A DNA stretch of 64,000 nucleotides. It comes from Mesorhizobium loti (GTDB lineage Bacteria > Pseudomonadota > Alphaproteobacteria > Rhizobiales > Rhizobiaceae). The stretch is taken from the NCBI RefSeq assembly GCF_013170705.1, contig NZ_CP033334.1, positions 6,363,501 through 6,427,500 of the forward strand, read 5' to 3'. The stretch's first letter is position 1; each line of letters opens with the position of its first letter. Shown one piece after another: positions 46,183 through 54,889 of this stretch. The notes below the pieces were generated by a model. The model was given only the letters and a program-made list of their open reading frames with translations, had not been told where the DNA came from and ran no database searches. A program made the translations under genes and the position numbers.

Positions 46183-46602
46183 CTAGCGGCGCGTCTGGTC
46201 CGCCGTGTTGGGCGGAAGCTTGGAATGTGCGTTGCCAAGGGCTTCTTCTGCCTGTCGCAGCAGCCGCTCGTCCTCGGTGATGTGGCAGGACAGCCGAGCG
46301 GCTTCGGCATAGACGGAGAGCGGAAACTCGGCGTTGAAATAGCGGTCGCGTTCGATGCCGAGCCCAAGCCGTCCCTTGACGCTTGCAAGCTCGGCAAGGC
46401 TGACGCTGCCCAGTTCAGGGAAGCCGAGGCCGAGGTCGCACAGGCCGAACAGCGTGTCGCCGTCGTCGTCGAGTTCGGTGAGAAGCCAGGTTGCTGGCCC
46501 GGTCGGATCGAACAGTTTGACCACCGGGACATGGTCGGTTTCGGTGTCGGTTGCGCCATTGGCGAGCAGCCGGACGCGAAGGTCGTCGGTGATCAGGATC
46601 AT
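46183..46602 (-). CDS. DUF2958 family protein
   Basis: This 139-residue protein matches DUF2958: MILITDDLRVRLLANG, HVPVVKLFDPTGPATWLLTE, GLCDLGLGFPELGSVSLAEL, and ERDRYFNAEFPLSVYA. The family is common next to ardC and parB on mobile elements; its function is unknown. It lies 75 bp upstream of the parB-like gene on the same strand and 184 bp downstream of the ardC 3' part. Confidence 0.88.
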   Translation of the reverse strand: MILITDDLRVRLLANGATDTETDHVPVVKLFDPTGPATWLLTELDDDGDTLFGLCDLGLGFPELGSVSLAELASVKGRLGLGIERDRYFNAEFPLSVYAEAARLSCHITEDERLLRQAEEALGNAHSKLPPNTADQTRR

Positions 46603-46786
46603 GGGAAAACTCCTCTCAAAACAGGTCGAGTTGAATTCGGGCGTTCGGCGGGAGAAAGATTCACTGGATCTTTCTCTGATCCGCTATCGAGCGGCTTCTG
46701 CGCCGCGCGCGGGCGCATCGGCGCGTCCGCCAGAAGGGCACGCCTTGCGGCGTCGGCTCGGTCTGCAGGGTGTCGGGATTGCGCGC

Positions 46787-47092
46787 TCATGCCGCGATCT
46801 CGTCTTGTTGCGCGCCTTCGGCCTCGGCGTTAAAGCCGAGAAGAAAATCGGCGGCCTTGGAGGCAAGGCTGGCGGCGCGGAAGATGGCGCGATTGTCCTC
46901 GCGCAGCACCTTCAGCCATGCGCCGACATAGTCAGCATGGCGCACGGTCGGCTCGATGCCGAGGGTCGAGCAGACAAAGGCAGCAGTGATTTCGGCAACC
47001 AATTCCTCGCGCGCATAGGTCTTGGAACCGAAGGCGCCGGAGAGGTCGCGCGCCAGCCGCGCCGGGTTGCCGGTCCAGTGGCCTAATTCATG
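46787..47092 (-). pseudogene. ardC: ardC, 3' part (split by Tn554-like element)
   Basis: Read leftwards from the insertion core the frame gives HELGHWTGNPARLARDLSGA, FGSKTYAREELVAEITAAFV, then HADYVGAWLKVLREDNRAIF and stop at 46787. This is the zinc-peptidase half of an ArdC antirestriction protein. Joined to 53357-54024 through the shared core it restores the HELGH motif in frame, so the gene was intact before the element inserted. Confidence 0.88.
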
Positions 47093-47098
47093 TTAGGT
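47082..47098 (+). other. Left attachment site of the three-recombinase element
   Basis: CCTAATTCATGTTAGGT: five-base inverted arms (CCTAA/TTAGG) flank the six-base TTCATG, the layout of a tyrosine-recombinase crossover site. Confidence 0.65.
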
Positions 47099-47176
47099 CA
47101 CACCTCCAACGCGTCCTTTCTGTCATCTCCCTGATGGGGAATCAGGACAGTTCTTACGCATGAGACGCTGCTCCGT

Positions 47177-47216
47177 CTTTTGCGGGGGCGGGCCCGAGGG
47201 CCTGCCCCCGCAAAAG
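47177..47216. repeat. 40-bp near-perfect palindrome near the element's left end
   Basis: The stem CTTTTGCGGGGGC...GGCCC pairs with GGGCC...GCCCCCGCAAAAG around a two-base loop (GA), with one G/T mismatch. It lacks a following T run, so it is not a classic terminator; it may be a recombinase-binding or hairpin signal of the element. It overlaps the TTG at which the first recombinase frame opens. Confidence 0.6.
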
Positions 47217-48385
47217 GCGGGTCGCCCAAATTGGAGACCCCCTTGGCCGAGCTATTGTTCACGACGGATGGGTTTGCGCCGAACGGCACGTCATTCCCTG
47301 GCGTGCCGATGCTTCTCGACCAAGAGATGCGGCTAGTCGAACCGGCCTGTGCCTGGTTGCTGCACGTTGCTCTCGTGAGAGGACGAACACGCAGCCGGCA
47401 GACGTGGCGCACCTATGGTGAAGCCCTTTATGACTGGTGGCAGACCCTCGAAGCCAATGAGTGGATCTGGGATGAGGTCGGGGTCGCGGAGATCGCTGCG
47501 TACCGAGATCGGATGCTCTTTCGCCCAAGCGATCACACCGGACGGGCGTATGCCCGCAGCACCGTCAACGGTCGCCTCAGAACATTGGCCCTATTCTATC
47601 GATGGTGCGTCGCTGCAGGTCTCGCCGACGATCTGCCGTTCAGCACAAGCGAACTCGCGCTGTCGAGACGTCAGCCGCAGGGGTTCCTCGCTCATGTTGA
47701 TGCCACCGGCGGACGACAGCTCGCCAATGAGCTGACGATCCGACAAACATCGGCGCTGCCCAAACCGCTATCGCCGGTCGCATTGCGGCGCGTGATGGCT
47801 GGCCTGGGGTCGCGCGACCGTCTGATCATCGAATGGGCTGTCACAACCGGCATGCGCCGGATGGAGGTAGCAGGATTGAGACTGCGGGCACTTCCACGGT
47901 CCAGCCTGGATGCTCTGGTCGCCATCAAGATTGAAGCCACGAAGGGCGGCAAAACGCGGACGGTTTATCCGCCATTGCCCCTGATCGATCGCACGCTCGC
48001 TTATGTACGCGAAGAGCGCGCCGTCATCGTTCGACGAGCCAAATTGCGGAATGCCGACTACGCGGAACCAGATGCTGTCTTTCTGACGGAAGCTGGTCGC
48101 GGGATCAGTGCTCGCCGCGTTGGTGCAATGTTCGCCGCCGCGGCCGGGACAGCAGGTGTAACGGCAAGCTTCCACGCGCTGCGACATACCTTTGCGACAG
48201 CGATGCTCCGGTTCTTGCAACGTCGGGCGCAAGACGAGCCGAACCTCAATCCACTTCTCACTCTCCAGGTGGTCCTGGGACACGCCGATCTCTCTACGAC
48301 GGCGATCTATCTGCGCGTCCTGGCGACGGATCTGACACTGGTGGAATCCTCCGTCGACGAACTTTACGGGGCTCTTCTACAATGA
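47180..48385 (+). CDS. Tyrosine recombinase 1 of trio (TnpA-like)
   Basis: This integrase is up to 401 residues. The frame opens at a TTG inside the palindrome; a start at the ATG at 47309 (MLLDQEMRLVEPACAW) or a TTG near 47240 is more likely. The N-terminal SAM-like core-binding domain spans ~60-160. The catalytic domain has the full set: Arg in VTTGMRRMEVAGLRL, HALRHTFATAML (His-x-x-Arg), LGHADLSTTAIYLRV with the Tyr nucleophile. Its stop overlaps the start of recombinase 2 (ATGA), so the three recombinases are co-translated. Confidence 0.85.
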   Translation: MRGRARGPAPAKGGSPKLETPLAELLFTTDGFAPNGTSFPGVPMLLDQEMRLVEPACAWLLHVALVRGRTRSRQTWRTYGEALYDWWQTLEANEWIWDEVGVAEIAAYRDRMLFRPSDHTGRAYARSTVNGRLRTLALFYRWCVAAGLADDLPFSTSELALSRRQPQGFLAHVDATGGRQLANELTIRQTSALPKPLSPVALRRVMAGLGSRDRLIIEWAVTTGMRRMEVAGLRLRALPRSSLDALVAIKIEATKGGKTRTVYPPLPLIDRTLAYVREERAVIVRRAKLRNADYAEPDAVFLTEAGRGISARRVGAMFAAAAGTAGVTASFHALRHTFATAMLRFLQRRAQDEPNLNPLLTLQVVLGHADLSTTAIYLRVLATDLTLVESSVDELYGALLQ

Positions 48386-50163
48386 AGCGGCAACGCAAAG
48401 ACTATCGGCTCAATCCATCACCTATACCGCTTACGGGCGTGCCTGGCTCTTTGGTAGTCAACTTCCTCGATCCCGAAGGTCGGCCGGAAAGCAAGTTCGA
48501 CTTCTCGACTTTTGGCACGACGCCAAGGGTAGGCGCCGAAATCGCGCTTGCCTTCCGCCACCATCATGCCGGTCATAGTCCGGCGACGCGCGAAAGCGCC
48601 TTCCATGCGCTTCGTCGATGGTTTGTGTTCCTCAGCGATAAAAATCCCACCGTCACGTCGATGCGGGATGTCGATACGGCGGTGCTGAGGGCATACATTG
48701 CCTGGCTGGACACGAAACCTTGGACGAAGACTTCGCGTCACGGGACCTGGTCCGTGCTCAAGCAGATGGTTCGCTGGCTGAAGCGCAATCGGCCCGAACT
48801 CGTCGCCTCCGATCTGGAAATCCCGTTTAACGCCTTTCCCCGCAAGAATGCAGACACACGCCCCCGCGAAGCGCTGAGCCGGTCGGAAATGGAAGCCGTT
48901 CTGTCGGCGGCTCGCAAAGACATCGAAGCGATCTGGTCGACCTTCCAGACCGGGAAAGCTCTGCTCGCACAGGTCGATCGTCAAGCCATCGCAAAGGAAA
49001 AGGACCTCAGCCGCCTCGATCTCGATGATCTCGGGGTGATGCTCGCTGTCATCGTCGAACATTACGGCGGGTTGGTTCCCCCGCAGAACGTCACTTTGGA
49101 GCGAGGCACCGGTCGCTGGCGACTGCACTTTGCCTCGCTCAAGCACGGCGGGAACCAGAAACTCGCCAGCTACCTTCATGCCCTGCCCGAAACACTGATC
49201 CCGTACATGATCGCCATCGGGGCGCAGAGCTACGCGAATCCCGAGGCCCTTCGCGAACTTCGAAGGCACTGCATGAGCGATCATCTGCTTCTCGATGGGC
49301 GGGAAGTGATGACGTGGTCGAAAGGCCGTTCAAATCGAGCACAGCGACGAAGCTTCCTGCGTGACAAGAGCTTATCGGTGCCGAACTTGATCGATCAGGT
49401 TCTGGAGATGACGGCGCCGTTGCTGCGACATGTCCCGGCGTCGGATCTCGATCGGCTATTCCTGGTCGCGAGCATAAACGGCACGCGCTCCATCAAGCTG
49501 ATCCCAGACTACTTGATGAGCAAACACGTCAGATTCTTCGCACAACGCCACAGCCTCGTCGACGACAAAGGCGCGCCGCTCGCACTGACCTTGGCAGCGC
49601 TGCGAACTACGGGGCTCACGCTCGCGCATGAGGCGCTCGGGCACGATATCCTGAAGACCCAGATCCTCGCCAACCACGCCAGCCCGGATACAACGCAGCG
49701 CTATATCGATCGGCCGATTGTACGGAAGGCCCAGGAGCGCATTATCGGTGATCTGCAATTGCGCTTCGTCGAAGCTGTTCGCAGTCCCGACGACGAGGAT
49801 GAAAGTGACGGAGATGCCCCGACAGCCGTTACCGAATATGCCACGGCTGCCGGCTTCATCTGCAAGGATCCGCTCGCGGGCGTCGGAGAAGGCCAGAAAA
49901 CTGGTCGGTTATGCACGGCCTGGCTGGGCTGCTTCACCTGCCCGAATGCAGTAATCCCTCTCGATCCGGATGTTCTGACACGGTTGTTGTCGACGCGAGA
50001 TGCTCTTGTCGCGGCACGTCAATCGCTGGCTCCGGACCGCTGGCGGCTTCTCTACGCGCCAAAACTGGAGATCCTTGAACACGATATCCTGCCGCGCTTC
50101 TCGCCGGAGCTTCATATGGTCGCCTCTATGAATGCGGCACCAGCTTTGCCGGTGATCGAGTGA
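48382..50163 (+). CDS. Tyrosine recombinase 2 of trio (TnpB-like)
   Basis: This 593-residue protein has the size and two-part plan of Tn554 TnpB. The catalytic C-terminal part reads LAALRTTGLTLAHEALGHDI, then LANHASPDTTQRYIDRP with the presumed Tyr. The first His of the usual His-x-x-Arg box is replaced, so catalytic activity may be altered. A cysteine pair in TAWLGCFTCPNAV near residue 515 suggests a small metal-binding element. It overlaps both neighbouring genes by four bases. Confidence 0.82.
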   Translation: MKRQRKDYRLNPSPIPLTGVPGSLVVNFLDPEGRPESKFDFSTFGTTPRVGAEIALAFRHHHAGHSPATRESAFHALRRWFVFLSDKNPTVTSMRDVDTAVLRAYIAWLDTKPWTKTSRHGTWSVLKQMVRWLKRNRPELVASDLEIPFNAFPRKNADTRPREALSRSEMEAVLSAARKDIEAIWSTFQTGKALLAQVDRQAIAKEKDLSRLDLDDLGVMLAVIVEHYGGLVPPQNVTLERGTGRWRLHFASLKHGGNQKLASYLHALPETLIPYMIAIGAQSYANPEALRELRRHCMSDHLLLDGREVMTWSKGRSNRAQRRSFLRDKSLSVPNLIDQVLEMTAPLLRHVPASDLDRLFLVASINGTRSIKLIPDYLMSKHVRFFAQRHSLVDDKGAPLALTLAALRTTGLTLAHEALGHDILKTQILANHASPDTTQRYIDRPIVRKAQERIIGDLQLRFVEAVRSPDDEDESDGDAPTAVTEYATAAGFICKDPLAGVGEGQKTGRLCTAWLGCFTCPNAVIPLDPDVLTRLLSTRDALVAARQSLAPDRWRLLYAPKLEILEHDILPRFSPELHMVASMNAAPALPVIE

Positions 50164-51980
50164 AGACGCGACCTGCTCGAAAACCTGTTCTCGCCGAATG
50201 GTCCGAAGCTCTGCTCTCGCAATGGAGCCGGTTCGGCGATGATGAATGGATGCTCGACATCCGGACCGCCGGTCGACGCGCCGACCAAAACAGAGTGAGC
50301 TGGGCGGTAGCCCTGCCGGAGGGAGCCGTCATCAGTGAAAACGCGTGGCGTGCTCTCCACGGAACGGCGAAGCAGTTCTTGTGGTCGATGACGGTGAACC
50401 CACCGACCGGTCGCAAGCGTCTGTCGCCAGCGTCGGTGCAAAGCAAAGCCCTCACGCTGAAAACCATGATCAGGTGGATGGCGCTCGACGGACTGGAGAT
50501 GTTCGCCAGCATCGATGCCGGTGCCGTGGAGCGGCTGCGGGCTTGGCTTCTGGCGCGACCAGGAAACAAGGCGAAGTCGATCACCCCCAACACCATCGTC
50601 AACTACATGGTGGTGCTGAAAGATCTCTATCGACAGCGAGCCAAGCTCAATGATGCCCCGTTGGTGGATCCTCTGCCGCAGGAGACCACATATGAAGCGG
50701 CAGGGCTGACGCCAGCGACGCGCGGCTCGATCCCGTTCATTCCTGATGCCATCGCAATCTCGTTGCTGAATACAGCTCTGCAATGGGTGGAGGATCATGG
50801 TTCAACGATCGTCCAGGCGGAGACAATTCGACGTGAAGCGCGGACGTTCGGGCTAACCCGAGGGTCAAAGAGGCAAGCCTCCGACCATGTTCGCAAAGCA
50901 TTGCGTCGTGCTGAACTGAAAAGCCCTGAGGGTGAAGCACTGTCCGGCGCGTATGCGGTCCGCCACGCTGCCAACCACCTCGTGGAGGCCTGCTATATCC
51001 TCATTGCCGGCTTCGTCGGCATGCGCGTGAGCGAAATCCTCTCGATGGAGATCGACGCCATCGAGTCCCATCCCATCGGTGAGACCGGCGTCGAACAAGC
51101 CTACATTGTCGCGCGACTGTTCAAGACAGTCGACCAGCATGGCGGGCGACTGGAGCGCTGGATAGCTCCGGATCCCGTGGTGAAGGCGGTCAGCTTGCTT
51201 GAACAACTGAGCGCACCGCTACGCGAAGCTTCCGGAAGGCATGAACTCTTCCTCGTCAAAAATACCCAGTACGGCGAGATCGTCCCGGTCACCCAGATGC
51301 ACATCGGCTGGCGGATCAACGATTTTGCCCGCCACGTTGGCGTGCCATTGCACGATGGAAAGCCTTGGGCATTCAGCAGCCACCAGTTCCGCAAGACGTT
51401 TGCGCGCTTTATCGCCCGAAAGGACCGGTCGCAGCTTCTTGGCCTTGCTGGCCACTACAAGCACGCATCGGTCGCCATGACCGCGCGCGGCTATGTCGGC
51501 AGCGACTTCGATCTCCGGCAGCTCGTCGATCATGAAAACCGCGCCGAAACAGCCACGGCGTTGGAAAGAATGCTGGTCAGCGATCGACTTGCCGGTCGCA
51601 TGGGCGAGCGCATCGTCGCGGGCAACGCCCGATTCCGGGGGCGCGCGGGCGAGCAGGTGCGTCAGGATTACATCGAGTTTGTCCTCGCCGAAACGGACCT
51701 GCGCATCCACGCCTGCGATTACGGCTGGTGTGTGTTCCAGCCGGAGACCAGTCGCTGCGGTGGCGAGGTCGGGCCTAGCGAGGCAGGCCGAAGTCCATCT
51801 GTCTGCCTGAGTTGCGCGAATATGGTGATCGAGCCGCAGCATGCGCCTTACTGGCAGGACCGTCGGGTGCGGAACCAGGTCTTGCTCCCTGCGGCCAACG
51901 GGATGACGGCCGCGGTTCTCACCGAGGCGATCGAACAGTGCGACAACGTCCTGACCAGGATCGGAGAACATGATGGATGA
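50160..51980 (+). CDS. Tyrosine recombinase 3 of trio
   Basis: This 606-residue protein starts with GTG overlapping the stop of recombinase 2. The integrase domain includes AGFVGMRVSEILSMEIDAIE (Arg), SSHQFRKTFARFIARK (His-x-x-Arg), GLAGHYKHASVAMTARGYVG (His and Tyr). The C-terminus holds CDYGWCVFQPETSRCGGEVG and CLSCANMVI, a Cys-rich segment. Three adjacent recombinases each with distinct size argue that all three act together in transposition, as in Tn554-type and RIT elements. Confidence 0.82.
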   Translation: MKTRPARKPVLAEWSEALLSQWSRFGDDEWMLDIRTAGRRADQNRVSWAVALPEGAVISENAWRALHGTAKQFLWSMTVNPPTGRKRLSPASVQSKALTLKTMIRWMALDGLEMFASIDAGAVERLRAWLLARPGNKAKSITPNTIVNYMVVLKDLYRQRAKLNDAPLVDPLPQETTYEAAGLTPATRGSIPFIPDAIAISLLNTALQWVEDHGSTIVQAETIRREARTFGLTRGSKRQASDHVRKALRRAELKSPEGEALSGAYAVRHAANHLVEACYILIAGFVGMRVSEILSMEIDAIESHPIGETGVEQAYIVARLFKTVDQHGGRLERWIAPDPVVKAVSLLEQLSAPLREASGRHELFLVKNTQYGEIVPVTQMHIGWRINDFARHVGVPLHDGKPWAFSSHQFRKTFARFIARKDRSQLLGLAGHYKHASVAMTARGYVGSDFDLRQLVDHENRAETATALERMLVSDRLAGRMGERIVAGNARFRGRAGEQVRQDYIEFVLAETDLRIHACDYGWCVFQPETSRCGGEVGPSEAGRSPSVCLSCANMVIEPQHAPYWQDRRVRNQVLLPAANGMTAAVLTEAIEQCDNVLTRIGEHDG

Positions 51981-52419
51981 GCCACGCTCCCCTTCCGCCT
52001 TGTCTGCGGCGCGCGCCTATCGTGCGGCGCTGGCCCGACTGGTTCGTGGCGAGGGCCGTCATCCGGATCATCAGCGGCGTATCGTGAGGATCAGCCCCGC
52101 TTCGGTCGCGCGTGAGGCAGGGAAAAGCCGAAATCCACTCTATACGACACATCGTGACATCCTCGATGAGATCGAGGCTGCCGTGCAAGCGCCGGGACCA
52201 TCCAAAGACCTCGCGGCAAAAGTTCAGGAAATGGTGGCCGAGATTACGCTGCTCCGCTCCGAAGTGCGCCGGCACCGTGAGGAAAAGCGAAAGCTGGCGA
52301 GCGAGAATCTCGCCCTCCTTCTTCGCGCGAGGACGGCGGAAGACAAACTGGCCTCCTTGCAGCGGCGGGCGCCGTTGGCGCCTGCCGCTGTGTTGCCTGT
52401 CAGGCCGCTACCGCGCTGA
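51970..52419 (+). CDS. Small helical accessory protein (TnpC/DUF6262-like)
   Basis: A 149-residue protein overlapping the end of recombinase 3 by 11 bp. Residues ~30-65 look like a helix-turn-helix (VRISPASVAREAGKSRNPLY), followed by a long coiled coil (EMVAEITLLRSEVRRHREEK). This layout resembles Tn554 TnpC and DUF6262 proteins found after paired recombinases. It probably binds DNA and adjusts orientation or efficiency of transposition. Confidence 0.65.
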   Translation: MMDEPRSPSALSAARAYRAALARLVRGEGRHPDHQRRIVRISPASVAREAGKSRNPLYTTHRDILDEIEAAVQAPGPSKDLAAKVQEMVAEITLLRSEVRRHREEKRKLASENLALLLRARTAEDKLASLQRRAPLAPAAVLPVRPLPR

Positions 52420-53308
52420 TCTGCTCGCAGGGCTGTTGCGCATGCATCCAGTCCACAGCCGCCTGAGCCTTGCTCGAGGCCGTGAAGATGGCGGAGGTAT
52501 CGGCGCGAAGAATCTTCAACCAACTGGAGATATAGGCGGCGTGGTCCGGTCTTGGCCGTGCCGATATCGATAGATCGGCGAGAACCATGGCTGCTCCAGC
52601 GTCAGCAATTATCTCCTCCATGGCGTAGGCTTCGGAGCCGAACCTTCCGGACAAGTCACGGTCGAGCCTGTGCTTCGCGCCTGAGGCGTGAAGACCTTCA
52701 TGGAAAAGCACGCTGTAGTGAGATGCGACGTCACGAAATGAGCTGAAAACCGGCATATGCACCCGATCAGCCGAAGGCAAATAGTAGGCTTCATTGCCCC
52801 CGTATACGGTGCTGATGCCAAGGTTCGCATAGAAGGCATCGGCGTGCGCGACGCGTTCTTCTTCCGAGCGAGCAACCGCCGGTTCTGGCTCATAACCTTC
52901 GACCTGTGCGCAGTTGAACACCGAATAGCCGCGGGCGAATAGACGCCGACGCTCACCATCGCTGGAATCATCGTCGCTATCCTCGTCAGTCTTGCCGCCG
53001 ATCTGCCCCCAGAAGACGACGGTTGTGGACCTCTCCCCCTTGCGCACCTTGGCGCCGAGAGCCTGCCATTGGCGATACGTTCCCCACAGGCCTGTGGGAT
53101 ATCCAGCGCTATGTGCCGCTGCCCACAAGGCAAGCGTGTTTACGCCACGGTAGGCCTTGCCGGACGCGACGTTGGTCGGCCGCGCAGTCGCCGTTCCATC
53201 ATGATGCCAGGGCATCACATACTCGCCAGCACCGGCTTCGATGGCGGCGATAATCTCTTCAGTGATGCGGGCATAAACATCTGCTCGGCTCAAAGAAGCC
53301 ATCGTCAT
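52400..53308 (-). CDS. ArdC-family antirestriction protein carried by the element
   Basis: This 302-residue protein has the two ArdC parts: an N-terminal ssDNA-binding domain (RADVYARITEEIIAAIEAGA, ASGKAYRGVNTLALWAAAHS, ALGAKVRKGERSTTVVFWGQ) and a zincin-like peptidase domain with HEGLH (residues 203-207), plus RFGSEAYAMEEIIADAGAAM supplying the third ligand. ArdC proteins protect incoming DNA from restriction. It lies inside the element that disrupts another ardC, and points the same way as the gene it breaks. It overlaps the TnpC-like gene tail to tail by 20 bp. Confidence 0.88.
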   Translation of the reverse strand: MTMASLSRADVYARITEEIIAAIEAGAGEYVMPWHHDGTATARPTNVASGKAYRGVNTLALWAAAHSAGYPTGLWGTYRQWQALGAKVRKGERSTTVVFWGQIGGKTDEDSDDDSSDGERRRLFARGYSVFNCAQVEGYEPEPAVARSEEERVAHADAFYANLGISTVYGGNEAYYLPSADRVHMPVFSSFRDVASHYSVLFHEGLHASGAKHRLDRDLSGRFGSEAYAMEEIIADAGAAMVLADLSISARPRPDHAAYISSWLKILRADTSAIFTASSKAQAAVDWMHAQQPCEQISAVAA

Positions 53309-53344
53309 GCCCTCCCTGCTGCAGGTGCTGAAGCAAGAAGGACA

Positions 53345-53373
53345 CTTGCGATGAAACCTAATTCATGGAAGCA
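53345..53373 (+). other. Right attachment site of the three-recombinase element
   Basis: ACCTAA-TTCATG-GAAGC: the left arm is element sequence, the right arm is ardC. The six-base core equals that at the left end. Confidence 0.6.
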
Positions 53374-54024
53374 GGTGCGGTAATAGTCGATCTGCTGAAA
53401 GAATGACGGCTGCGGCGGCACCTGAATGAAGTCGCTGCCCGGCATGTAGAAAGCGCGATCGCCGCCGATGCGGAAATCCGCGCCGCTTCCTCGAATAAGC
53501 GCCTCGGCCTGCGGGATGATCTCGCGCTCGGGCAGCGGCTCGGCGGCGGCATGGAGATGGTCGGGCAGCCCGTCGCACTGCGCGACATTGAAGACGGTGA
53601 AGCGCTTCAGAAAGGGAACGGCGTGCGGTTCGTCGCCATCGGTCTTGGCGCGCTCCTTCTCGCCCTTCGGGACGAAGCGGTCGGCATGCACGATGGTTGT
53701 GCCGTGCTCGCCCTTCCTGACATTGCCGCCAAGCGCAAGCGCCTGCCGGAAGGTCAGCCAGTTCTGGCTGGCATAGCTGCGCTCGAAGACGGCGCCCCAC
53801 AGGATGAGGATGTTGATGCCGGAATAGCGGCGCCCGGTGGCGGCATTGCTCGGCAGGCCGAGGCCGGCCTTTGCGCTGCCCCATGGCTTGACCCACGGCA
53901 CGGTGCCGCGCTCCAGTTCGGCGATGATGCGATCGGTGATCTCCTGATAAAGGCTGGCGCCGGGGCGCCTGTCCTTGCCTGCGCCCGCCTGCCGGCAGGC
54001 GGAACGCTTGTTGTTTGCACGCAT
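53357..54024 (-). pseudogene. ardC: ardC, 5' part (split by Tn554-like element)
   Basis: The frame starts at the ATG at 54024 (MRANNKRSACRQAGAGKDRR) and encodes the ssDNA-binding domain of ArdC: LYQEITDRIIAELERGTVPW, NAATGRRYSGINILILWGAV, ALGGNVRKGEHGTTIVHADR, FNVAQCDGLPDHL. It reaches CFHEL at the insertion core and then runs into the element, stopping at 53305. The truncated product lacks the peptidase half but keeps the whole N-terminal domain. Confidence 0.88.
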
Positions 54025-54889
54025 CGTCTGGTCCTCCGCTCTTCAATCGCGCTCCCTCCCCCGGAAAGCGGGGTGGGCGGCGAGAACGACCGGAAAGGTC
54101 CGCCGTCGGAGGCAGACCGCATTCGAAGGACCGGAACGAAGAGGAGGACCCTGAGCGGCAGCGAAGGGTTGCGGGATGCCGCGGCGGACCTAGAAGGGAG
54201 AGCCGCCCACCGCGCGTCACCGGGGGATGGCCAACAGACAGACCACGCCGGCCAACGGCCGGCGGCCATCAGCAGGCGAAAGGCTGCATGCGCCAGGGGG
54301 CGAAGCCGAATGGCCGAGACCGCCTGAGGCTTGCCGAAGAAAAGCGGGCTCGGTTCACGAGCACCCGGCGCGCGCCTTCAGGCGCGCGGGCGCCACTCAG
54401 GTCCGCGACGACCGTAGCTTTGATCTCGGGGGGATGCGCGTGCAAATGACGGCACGCGCTTCGGAATGCACCCTCGAAGACATCGTGATAGCTCCTTGGG
54501 AGCGACGCGAGCATCGGTGCCCCATCTGTGTCATGGTTTGCTCCGAGGCGGACGCCGAGTCTCTCTCCCGGACCTTCGCCCGCCCACCGAAAGCCCCGCC
54601 TGCCCTCTTCCTCTGCTGGCCGCACCGTCGCCTATCGAGGCCCCGGCGACGTGGCAGTGCCCAAACGCACGGCCCAAGGTGAAGACCAAGCCGCACACCG
54701 GATGTTCAGTCAAGCGCAGCCCCGTTCCGGTAAGAGAGGCGGGTCAGCATGTCCTGACGAACAAGCCCGTTGCTTCGACGGCAAAACCATGACTCAATGG
54801 GCGTGGGGATGCGGCGGCGTCCGGAGCAACGGAGGCAATGCGAGGTTTCAGAGTTGCTGACCAGGTAATCGAGGAGGCGGCGCCTGGTC
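54025..54889. other. Gene-free stretch upstream of ardC
   Basis: About 865 bp without a supported gene. A plus-strand frame near 54470 contains a Cys-Pro-Ile-Cys pair but is not recognisable. The ardC promoter must lie at the left edge. Confidence 0.35.

Larger units (their letters stand above)
47082..53367 (+). mobile_element. Tn554-like three-recombinase element inserted in ardC
   Basis: A ~6.3-kb insertion lies between two copies of CCTAATTCATG (47082-47092 and 53357-53367). Removing one copy and everything between them fuses the ardC halves in frame. Inside are three overlapping tyrosine-recombinase genes, a small helical protein gene, and an ardC homologue on the other strand. Tn554 has a comparable set (TnpA, TnpB, TnpC) and inserts without long terminal repeats using a ~6-bp core; the candidate core here is TTCATG. 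The left end carries CCTAA-TTCATG-TTAGG, an inverted repeat around that core. Confidence 0.85.
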
